Made by a program: the position numbers and the translations under genes. This document shows, piece after piece, positions 1-5,110 of a stretch of 5,948 bases of DNA; the first letter of the stretch is position 1, and each line of letters starts with the position of its first letter. Below the pieces are notes generated by a model. The model was given only the letters and a program-made list of their open reading frames with translations. It did not search any database and was not told the origin of the DNA. The DNA is from Microbacteriaceae bacterium (GTDB lineage Bacteria; Actinomycetota; Actinomycetes; Actinomycetales; Microbacteriaceae): NCBI GenBank assembly GCA_030840185.1, contig JAUZFY010000227.1, forward strand, positions 1 through 5,948. Direction: 5' to 3'.

Positions 1-1155
1 CTCGCTGGAATGGTCGCGAAGGACGGCGTGGACCGCAACCTCATGGCGACCCAGCGCCTCACCGCGATGGTGCTCGACAGTTTTCGCGGCCTCCACACGT
101 TGAAGAACCTCGGCGCTGTGGGTGCACGCGGCAGGTCGATCGAGATCGCCTCGGGTCAACTCGCCGGCACCACGATGTCGGTGCTGCGCCGGGTGTTCCT
201 GTCCGGGCTCATCATGGACGTCGTCGTGACCTTCTCGATCGCCGTGAATGCGACCTACGTCGGGCTCACGCTGCTCGGCTATGTGACGGTGCCCGGCATC
301 CCGCGACTCACCCTCTTCGGCGGACTGTTTGTGTTGCTGCTGTGTCCCATGTATTTCGCGCCGATGCTCGCGCTCGCGGCCGCATTCCACGACCGTGAGC
401 GCGCGGCAAGCGCGTCGCGCGTGCTCGTCGACCTGCTCGCGGAGCCCGAGCGGCCGGGCCCGACTGCAGCCACCGCCGGTTCGGCCATCGCCGTGCGGCT
501 CGATGCCGTGAGGTACCGCGCGCCAGGCGGCGGCCGGGAGATCCTGCGGATCCCGCTCTTGCGCATCCGCGAGGGGGAGTGGACGGTCGTGACGGGCGCG
601 TCGGGGGCGGGCAAGACGACGCTGCTCTCGCTCGTCGCCGGATTCCGCGCACCAACCTCCGGCACGGTCGAGTGGAGCGACTCAACGGCGCTACTCGGGC
701 CGCCCGTTATCGGCGGCGCCGCCTGGATCGGGCAGCAGACCGTCATCCTCGAGGGATCGGTCGCCGAGAACGTGCGGCTTGGCCGCGCGGATGCCACGGA
801 CGCTGATGTCGCTCGCGCGATCGAGGCCGCGGGACTCGCCGAGGTCGTGGCCAGACTCTCGGCAGGCGTCGACACGCAACTCGGCGAGGGCGGCTGGGGG
901 CTGTCAACCGGAGAGGCGCGTCGCGTCGCTATCGCCCGGGCGCTGCTGAGCGGAGCGCGACTGTGGCTGCTAGACGAGCCGACCGCACACCTCGACCCGC
1001 AGACGGAGGGCGAGGTTCTGCGGGCGCTCAAGTCGGCAACCCGCGACAGCACCGTGCTCGTCGCGACGCACTCCGCCGCGGTGGTCGAGGGTGCGGATGC
1101 CGTGTGGTCGATCGAGTCCGGAACGCTGCATCGACTGGCCGAGGTCGCGCGATGA
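1..1155 (+). CDS. cydD: CydD, thiol reductant/haem ABC exporter subunit (5' partial)
   Basis: Half-transporter (membrane domain plus ATPase) that pairs with CydC in the cytoplasmic membrane. The pair is required for cytochrome bd assembly; its cargo is reported as cysteine/glutathione or haem, and this is debated. The reading frame is open from base 1, so roughly the first 150-200 residues are missing. Numbering from base 1, the visible membrane part has hydrophobic spans near residues 66-94 and 104-128. It also carries CydD-style motifs: FRGLHTLKNLG, then TMSVLRRVFLSG. The ATPase domain has Walker A GASGAGKT (199-206), a Q-loop with Gln (IGQQ), signature LSTGEA (301-306, similar to the LSVGQ type of CydD), Walker B LWLLDEP (321-327) with catalytic Glu, and H-loop His357. 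All ATPase motifs look functional. The stop overlaps the cydC start by 4 bp. The family call is firm; the transported substrate is not decided by sequence. Confidence 0.9.
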   Translation, partial: LAGMVAKDGVDRNLMATQRLTAMVLDSFRGLHTLKNLGAVGARGRSIEIASGQLAGTTMSVLRRVFLSGLIMDVVVTFSIAVNATYVGLTLLGYVTVPGIPRLTLFGGLFVLLLCPMYFAPMLALAAAFHDRERAASASRVLVDLLAEPERPGPTAATAGSAIAVRLDAVRYRAPGGGREILRIPLLRIREGEWTVVTGASGAGKTTLLSLVAGFRAPTSGTVEWSDSTALLGPPVIGGAAWIGQQTVILEGSVAENVRLGRADATDADVARAIEAAGLAEVVARLSAGVDTQLGEGGWGLSTGEARRVAIARALLSGARLWLLDEPTAHLDPQTEGEVLRALKSATRDSTVLVATHSAAVVEGADAVWSIESGTLHRLAEVAR

Positions 1156-2756
1156 CCGCCCATCACCCAGCACAACACCCCGCCTCCCGCCGAGGTCGAC
1201 TGGTGCCGCTTACCTCCCTGGCCATCGGCGGGCTTGCGCTCGCCGTGCTCGCCGAGATCGGCACGGTGGGACTGCTCGGCCTCTCTGGATGGTTCATCGC
1301 GGCCTGTGCAAGCGCGAATGCCGGCCTCGCGGGCTTCGTCACCTTCTCGTATATCTCGCCGAGCGGCGGCGTGCGCAGCTTCGCCCTCGTGCGGATCGCC
1401 GCGAACTACGTGCAGCGGCTCGTGCAGCATTCGGCGGTCTTGCGAAGGCAGACGGAGATCCGATCCGAGCTATTCGAGGATGCCGCAGCCGCACCGAAGC
1501 GGGCCGTTCGGCTGCGGGCCGGCGACCTGCTCGATCGCGCCATGAGCGACACCGAGACCGAGAGCATGGCGCTCATCCGCGCAATGTCGCCCGTCGTGTG
1601 CTTCGTCGTGGTGGGGACCGGCGCGGTGCTTACCGCCGCGATCGAAAGCCCGGTCACCGGTTTTGCGCTTGCCATCGTCCTCGTGGTTGCGTCCGTGTTG
1701 ACGGCCCTCGATCGTCGCACCGCGCCGGACGCGCTCGACGACGCCACGCGCAGCCTGGTGCGCGCGGAGGCTGTTGCCGCCGTTGATGCCTGGCCGGAAA
1801 TGGTCTCCCTCGGCGCGGCCGATCGGCTCGCCGACCGCACGCTCACCCGGATCGACGCGCTCGCCGCGGCGCAACGGGTCGCCCGGGCCCGCGCCGCGCG
1901 CTCGACCCTCCGGTTCAGCCTGTTCGCGACGGTGTCGCTAGTGGCCATCGGTTATGTCGCGATCGTCGTCGCCCACGAGAACGTGCCGACCGTCGTGTTC
2001 GCCGCCCTGCTCACGTCGGGGGTGCTCGCGATCGGCGCGCGACTCGGGGCGGCGGCTGAGGCGATGCGTCGTGCCAGCGAGGCCAGGGCCCGCCGCGAGC
2101 AACTCCTCGCCGTGCCTCTCGAAGCGGAGCCGCTCGCCCCGTCGGTCGCGCTGATGGGGGATGCCGCGACGGTCGGCTTTGTGGGTTATGCGCTGCCGGA
2201 TGCAGTGCTGCGCGGCGCGAGGACCGTAGACGCGTCTGTACCGACCGGCGGCGTGCTGATCGTCGAGGGGCGGTCCGGAACGGGGAAGACGACGCTGCTC
2301 GCGGCGCTCGCCGACGAACTCGCCGCGCGCCGTGCCGTGGACCCGTCGGCACCGCGGGTGCTGCTCGTGCCGGCCGACGACTACCTCTTCACGGGCTCGA
2401 TCGGCGCCAACATGCGGCTCGCCCGCGCGGATGCGTCTCGGGCCGACATCGAGGACGTGCTCGCTGCGCTCCAGCTCGATCAGGCCGGGATCGACGCGAC
2501 GACGCGGATCGGCGTAGGCGGGCGCGAGCTCTCCGGAGGCGAGCGCAAGCGGGTGCATCTCGCCCGCGCGATCGTCGCGCGCCCCGACATCCTGCTCCTC
2601 GACGAGCCGACGTCCGGCCTCGACGAGGCGACCGCCGAGCGCGTGCTCACCGAGCTCCGGATGCGGCTGCCCGATGCGACCCTCGTGATCGGCACGCATC
2701 CGGAGTCGCGCGTGGTCGCACGCGCCCTCCCAGGCGAATTGCTCTCACTCGACTGA
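1152..2756 (+). CDS. cydC: CydC, thiol reductant/haem ABC exporter subunit
   Basis: Partner of CydD; 534 residues, the usual length. The start is the ATG in the ATGA overlap with cydD, preceded by GAGG at 1141-1144 with a 7-nt gap, which indicates coupled translation. The membrane domain shows the CydC hallmarks GLSGWFIAA, SPSGGVRSFAL and QRLVQH. His93 sits where the conserved 'ERLVSH' His of CydC lies, reported (from memory) as a haem ligand in E. coli. The ATPase domain has Walker A GRSGTGKT (373-380), signature LSGGE (460-464), Walker B DILLLDEP (479-486) with Glu485, and H-loop His516. Oddities: the stretch from Walker A to the Q-loop is about a dozen residues shorter than in E. coli CydC, and the Q-loop position is Ala408 (VPADDYLF) instead of Gln. 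Walker A, signature, catalytic Glu and switch His are intact, so this is not a decayed gene. The operon is presumably cydABDC, with the first genes outside the window. Confidence 0.93.
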   Translation: MTAHHPAQHPASRRGRLVPLTSLAIGGLALAVLAEIGTVGLLGLSGWFIAACASANAGLAGFVTFSYISPSGGVRSFALVRIAANYVQRLVQHSAVLRRQTEIRSELFEDAAAAPKRAVRLRAGDLLDRAMSDTETESMALIRAMSPVVCFVVVGTGAVLTAAIESPVTGFALAIVLVVASVLTALDRRTAPDALDDATRSLVRAEAVAAVDAWPEMVSLGAADRLADRTLTRIDALAAAQRVARARAARSTLRFSLFATVSLVAIGYVAIVVAHENVPTVVFAALLTSGVLAIGARLGAAAEAMRRASEARARREQLLAVPLEAEPLAPSVALMGDAATVGFVGYALPDAVLRGARTVDASVPTGGVLIVEGRSGTGKTTLLAALADELAARRAVDPSAPRVLLVPADDYLFTGSIGANMRLARADASRADIEDVLAALQLDQAGIDATTRIGVGGRELSGGERKRVHLARAIVARPDILLLDEPTSGLDEATAERVLTELRMRLPDATLVIGTHPESRVVARALPGELLSLD

Positions 2757-2757
2757 G

Positions 2758-2792
2758 GCGACGCCCAGGCGCCAAGTGCGGATACTTGACAG
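2758..2792 (+). promoter_or_regulatory. Candidate lysR promoter giving a leaderless mRNA
   Basis: GATACT (2781-2786) matches the -10 consensus in 4 of 6 positions and ends 6 nt before the lysR ATG at 2793. A transcript starting at the usual distance would therefore begin at the start codon. There is no Shine-Dalgarno-like sequence in the preceding 20 bases, which agrees with a leaderless message, a common arrangement in actinobacteria. The -35 at 17-bp spacing (GCGACG, 2758-2763) keeps only the central GAC, so it is weak. Read-through from cydC is an alternative. Confidence 0.4.
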
Positions 2793-3719
2793 ATGCAGCC
2801 ATACCAGCTGACCTACTTTGTCGCCGTCGCGGAGGCCTCGAGCTTTACGCGCGCCGCACAGCGCATCCGCGTCGTGCAGTCGGCCGTGTCGGCGGCCGTG
2901 CGTCAGCTCGAGCGCGAGCTCGGCTGTGACCTGTTCGACCGCGGGCACCGGGGCGTCACCCTAACCGCCGAGGGGCTCGCCCTGTTGCCGAGGGCTCGTG
3001 AGGCGCTCGTCTCGCTCGAACTCGCGCGCGATGCGGTCGACCGGGCTCGGGGTCGGCTCTCGGGCTCGGTCACCCTCGGGATGATGGATTACGCCGGTCC
3101 CCTCGACCTCGGTGCCCTACTCGCGGAGTTCCACGCGATGCACCCGGACGTCGTCGTCAAGCTCAGGCAGACGATGGCCGGTTCGTATTCGAGTCTCGAC
3201 GAGGTGCGGGCGGGGACGCTCGACCTCGCCCTCGTGTCGACGCTCACGAACGAGGTTCCCGGCATCCAGCTCGACGATCTGCACGCGGAGTCGCTCGTCT
3301 TCGTGTGCCCGGCCGATCATCCGCTCGCCGGTCGCGAGTCGGTCTCCATCCTGGATATCGCGAGTGAGGACTACATCGACTTCCCGCTCGGCTGGGGCAA
3401 CCGCACCGTTGTCGAGCGCGCGTTCGAGACGCTGGGCGCGTTTCGCACGGTGCGGGCCGAGGTCACCGACTTCTCGCTCGCCCTGACACTCGTCGCGAAG
3501 CGGCTTGGCGTCGTGATCCTGCCGAATTCCGCAGTTCCGGACAGCGGTGACGTCGTCAGCGTGCGCGTCGTGGAGAATCTCGCGTGGCACGTGCGCCTCG
3601 CGCTGCCGACCGGGCGCCCCGTGACAGCAGCCGCCGCCGGGCTCGCCGAGCACATCCGCTCCTTCAGGTTCGGCGACGCGTCTGCGCCGGAGGGTGCGAC
3701 ACTGGCGGAAGAAGGCTGA
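2793..3719 (+). CDS. LysR-family transcriptional regulator
   Basis: A 308-residue DNA-binding regulator of standard LysR length. Residues 1-60 form the winged helix-turn-helix: MQPYQLTYFVAVAE opens exactly where LysR proteins normally begin, followed by SSFTRAAQRIRVVQSAVSAA, QLERELGCDLFDR and the wing GVTLTAEG. A linker helix (about 61-88) leads to the periplasmic-binding-like effector domain from SGSVTLGMM (90-98) to about residue 295. The effector domain contains typical elements such as GTLDLALVS, VCPADHPLAG and TLVAKRLGVVILPNSAV. The start at 2793 is supported by this N-terminal alignment; no ribosome binding site is visible. It lies 36 bp after cydC and converges with the rhaM-like gene. 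LysR genes often sit divergent from their target, but none does here. The effector and regulon are unknown; control of the cyd genes or of the sugar genes is only a possibility. Confidence 0.95.
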   Translation: MQPYQLTYFVAVAEASSFTRAAQRIRVVQSAVSAAVRQLERELGCDLFDRGHRGVTLTAEGLALLPRAREALVSLELARDAVDRARGRLSGSVTLGMMDYAGPLDLGALLAEFHAMHPDVVVKLRQTMAGSYSSLDEVRAGTLDLALVSTLTNEVPGIQLDDLHAESLVFVCPADHPLAGRESVSILDIASEDYIDFPLGWGNRTVVERAFETLGAFRTVRAEVTDFSLALTLVAKRLGVVILPNSAVPDSGDVVSVRVVENLAWHVRLALPTGRPVTAAAAGLAEHIRSFRFGDASAPEGATLAEEG

Positions 3720-3746
3720 CCAGTCAGTCGCGAACGACCGGCTTGT

Positions 3747-4094
3747 TCATCGCGTCGGCCAGGCGAAGTCCCAGACGAGAATGCCCGGGTCGGCCGGCGC
3801 GGCAGGTTCGGGCACGGCCGCCAGGTAGGGGGCGATCTGACGCTGCCAGCTCTCGTTGACGGGATCGACGTCCAGGACGCGGCTCATCCGTTTCCGATCG
3901 GTTGCGACCACGCGATGAGTCAGCGTCGTCCCGGCGCGGTAGATGCGCCACTCGAGCACGCCCGCCACACGCATTGCTGCATCGAGCTCGGCCGGGATGG
4001 CCCGGTGAAACTCCTCGTACGCTTCTCCGAGTCCCGGGGCGAGAGCCGTGCGGAACTCGAATGCCTCATCTGTCAGGTCTCGTCCGCCGGTCAT
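3747..4094 (-). CDS. rhaM: L-rhamnose mutarotase family protein (RhaM-like)
   Basis: Cytoplasmic enzyme family that interconverts the alpha and beta anomers of L-rhamnose (or a related deoxysugar such as L-fucose) so the isomerase receives the right form. With the start chosen here the protein has 115 residues, close to the usual 100-115. It aligns by eye with E. coli RhaM: Tyr26-x3-His30 (YEEFH) followed at the same spacing by AEL matches YQRRH...PEL, and Tyr52 in RIY matches the AIY motif. Trp83 (ESWQR) sits at the conserved C-terminal Trp. His30 corresponds to the catalytic His. The ATG at 4094 places the first beta strand (FEFRTALAPG) about 11 residues in, as in homologues. An ATG at 4148 would add 18 residues encoded by the AT-rich control region and is less likely. 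Convergent with lysR (27-bp gap) and divergent from gntR. Specificity for rhamnose rather than another sugar is inferred from the family. Confidence 0.84.
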   Translation of the reverse strand: MTGGRDLTDEAFEFRTALAPGLGEAYEEFHRAIPAELDAAMRVAGVLEWRIYRAGTTLTHRVVATDRKRMSRVLDVDPVNESWQRQIAPYLAAVPEPAAPADPGILVWDFAWPTR

Positions 4095-4108
4095 ACTCCG
4101 TGAGATTA
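4095..4108 (-). promoter_or_regulatory. Candidate -10 box of the rhaM-like gene
   Basis: Read on the - strand, TAATCT (4108 down to 4103) matches the -10 consensus in 4 of 6 positions and ends 8 nt before the ATG at 4094. Transcription would start within a few bases of the start codon. The only Shine-Dalgarno-like string, GGAG, is separated from the ATG by a single base, too close to work normally, so a leaderless or near-leaderless mRNA is the simplest reading. No good -35 is seen at 17-19 bp. Confidence 0.33.
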
Positions 4109-4126
4109 CCGCAAATGGATCTGATT

Positions 4127-4162
4127 TAATCGACCGCAGCGGCACCACTTCTGGTCGAATTA
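4127..4162. repeat. Imperfect inverted repeat upstream of rhaM-like gene
   Basis: TAATCGACC (4127-4135) and GGTCGAATTA (4153-4162) are inverted copies that match apart from one extra A in the right arm, with a 17-bp spacer. The centre-to-centre distance of the arms is about 26 bp. The repeat lies just upstream of the candidate rhaM promoter, where an operator for a sugar regulator could sit. No trailing T run follows on either strand, so it does not look like a terminator. Confidence 0.45.
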
Positions 4163-4185
4163 CCGGCGAGGTGCGAGTGCAGACG

Positions 4186-4198
4186 CCGGAAGATCCGG
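4186..4198. repeat. Small perfect inverted repeat CCGGA-AGA-TCCGG
   Basis: Five-bp perfect arms around a 3-bp spacer in the rhaM/gntR divergent region. It directly abuts the first TTGCATC element (4199-4205). The arms are GC-rich and short, so chance occurrence is quite possible. It is listed because it has the same arm-3-arm layout as the stronger palindrome at 4220-4236. Confidence 0.3.
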
Positions 4199-4232
4199 TT
4201 GCATCCGAGCTTTAGCAAAAATAGATTGCATC
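4199..4232 (+). repeat. Direct repeat TTGCATC (two copies, 27 bp apart)
   Basis: TTGCATC occurs at 4199-4205 and again at 4226-4232. The second copy is the core of the perfect palindrome at 4220-4236. Around the first copy the flanks are only partly symmetric, so it looks like a degenerate second site for the same protein. The offset of 27 bp is about two and a half helical turns. Confidence 0.4.
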
Positions 4233-4236
4233 TATT
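4220..4236. promoter_or_regulatory. Perfect 17-bp palindrome, likely GntR/FCD operator
   Basis: AATAGAT-TGC-ATCTATT is a perfect inverted repeat with 7-bp arms and a 3-bp centre, located 59 bp before the GTG start of the GntR regulator. Its size suits a dimeric winged-helix repressor. The right half overlaps a candidate -35 box (TTGCAT, 4226-4231), so binding would be expected to block RNA polymerase. That the neighbouring GntR protein binds here is an inference from proximity and symmetry. Confidence 0.6.
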
Positions 4237-4253
4237 CCCGAATGTGTAATACT
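4226..4253 (+). promoter_or_regulatory. Candidate gntR promoter with extended -10
   Basis: TTGCAT (4226-4231) as -35 and AATACT (4248-4253) as -10 are separated by 16 bp, and TGT at 4245-4247 gives an extended -10 (TGn). Predicted transcription start is near 4260, leaving a leader of about 35 nt that includes the GGAGG site at 4285-4289. A second possible -10, TATACA (4269-4274), would start transcription near 4281 and leave almost no leader. The -35 lies inside the palindrome. Confidence 0.4.
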
Positions 4254-4284
4254 TATTCGAGGACGAACTATACATCCGACCAAT

Positions 4285-4289
4285 GGAGG
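4285..4289 (+). promoter_or_regulatory. Shine-Dalgarno GGAGG deciding the gntR start
   Basis: GGAGG is followed by 5 nt and then an in-frame GTG at 4295. This strong site favours GTG 4295 over the ATG at 4283, which it overlaps and which has no ribosome binding site of its own. Confidence 0.6.
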
Positions 4290-4294
4290 CTGCG

Positions 4295-5068
4295 GTGGCG
4301 ATCAACGCGAATAACGCGAAAGCCGTTGAACCGGAATCCGCCGACGAGCGGTACCGTCCCGGCTACGAACTCGTTGCGGAACGCCTCCTGCAGTACATCG
4401 CCGAGGAGAACCTCAAACCGGGCGACCGTCTACCCACCGAGCAGGGGCTCGCCGATATCCTCGAGGCCACCCGCAATGTCACGCGCGAAGCAGTAAAGGT
4501 TCTCGCCGCCATCGGGCGCCTGAGTGTCCGCAAGGGCGCCGGCATCTTCGTGGCGTCGGCCAGCAGTTCTCTCGCAGACGAGGAGCTCGCGCACTTCCAG
4601 CCGACGGATATGGAGCAGGTGCTTATGCTGCTTGATTACCGTCGGCTGATCGAGACCGACACGGCGCGCCTCGCGGCGACGATGGCCACACCGATTCAAG
4701 TGCGTGCCATCCGTGAGGCGGCCGAAGAGTCGGCCTCCGCTGGCAGCGACGGTCGGATCGAAGCGTTTGCCGCGGCGGACGCCCGGTTCCACGATGCCGT
4801 CGGTATCGCCGCACGCAACGTCTTCCTGCAGTCGACCGTCGCGAACATCCGCCGGTTCGCTGCGCAGACCGATGTGCTGCTGTTCCACGGAGACGTTCCC
4901 GGATCCCTCGAAGACGCGGGCCGCCAGCACGTCGCCATCGCGGAGGCCATCGCGGCGGGCGACACCGACCTGGCCACCCGGCTCATGACCGAACACATCG
5001 ACACGACGCAACACCAATTCGAGCGCAAAATTCGCGACCGAATCTTCACACTCACGACGCGCGGCTGA
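4295..5068 (+). CDS. GntR-family regulator, FadR/FCD subfamily
   Basis: A 257-residue ligand-responsive DNA-binding protein; FCD members usually answer to sugar acids, organic acids or related intermediates. The winged helix-turn-helix spans residues 23-87: ELVAERLLQYI, then LKPGDRLPTEQGLADILEATRNV, TREAVKVLAAIGRLSVR and the wing GAGIFV. The FCD effector domain covers about 106-245 and begins with MEQVLMLLDYRRLIE. Its metal-binding set is intact: Asp162 and His166 in DARFHDAV, His212 in RQHVAIAEAI and His234 in TEHID. The GTG start at 4295 is chosen because GGAGG lies 5 nt upstream; ATG at 4283 (261 residues) is the alternative and changes no domain. It is divergent from the rhaM-like gene and followed 42 bp on by the secreted beta-helix gene, so it probably controls both. 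A palindrome upstream suggests autoregulation. The ligand is unknown; a uronate or rhamnose-pathway metabolite is a guess from context. Confidence 0.94.
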   Translation: MAINANNAKAVEPESADERYRPGYELVAERLLQYIAEENLKPGDRLPTEQGLADILEATRNVTREAVKVLAAIGRLSVRKGAGIFVASASSSLADEELAHFQPTDMEQVLMLLDYRRLIETDTARLAATMATPIQVRAIREAAEESASAGSDGRIEAFAAADARFHDAVGIAARNVFLQSTVANIRRFAAQTDVLLFHGDVPGSLEDAGRQHVAIAEAIAAGDTDLATRLMTEHIDTTQHQFERKIRDRIFTLTTRG

Positions 5069-5083
5069 TCAGCCCCGCGTTTT
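5057..5083 (+). terminator. Hairpin with short T run overlapping the gntR stop
   Basis: ACGCGCGGCT (5057-5066) pairs with AGCCCCGCGT (5071-5080) except for one C-C mismatch, closing a GATC loop; T5080-T5083 gives a four-base T run, then CCCC. The stop codon TGA (5066-5068) lies at the loop. The layout is that of a Rho-independent terminator with a weak U tract. Because the next gene begins at 5111 without a convincing promoter of its own, partial termination or mRNA processing between regulator and enzyme gene is an alternative role. Confidence 0.5.
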
Positions 5084-5110
5084 CCCCGCACTCAGAACGA
5101 TTGGGATTCA

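Noticed and set aside
963..1151. Upstream extension of the cydC frame into cydD
   Set aside because: The extra 63 residues are Arg-rich and overlap the Walker B region of cydD; the ATG at 1152 with GAGG and ATGA coupling is the natural start.
279..1430. Long open frame on the - strand (383 residues)
   Set aside because: It lies antisense to cydD and cydC, has a Ser/Arg/Ala-rich low-complexity product with no motifs, and is explained by high-GC third positions of the + strand genes.
1938..2699. Open frame on the - strand inside cydC (253 residues)
   Set aside because: Arg/His/Gly-rich shadow of cydC's ATPase domain; no recognisable domain or ribosome site.
2757..2773. GGCG...CGCC pairing after the cydC stop as a terminator
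   Set aside because: Four-bp stem with no T tract; not distinguishable from background in GC-rich DNA.
2786..2791. Perfect TTGACA just before the lysR ATG
   Set aside because: As a -35 it would need a -10 inside lysR near 2809-2814; the nearest candidate TACTTT (2814-2819) is 22 bp away, and the message would start inside the conserved DNA-binding domain.
3727..3738. GTCG-CGAA-CGAC hairpin in the lysR/rhaM convergent gap
   Set aside because: Only a 4-bp stem with no T run on either strand; too weak to call a bidirectional terminator.
4095..4148. Longer rhaM-like protein from ATG 4148
   Set aside because: It adds 18 residues with no family counterpart, encoded by the AT-richer promoter region containing the candidate -10 and half of an inverted repeat.
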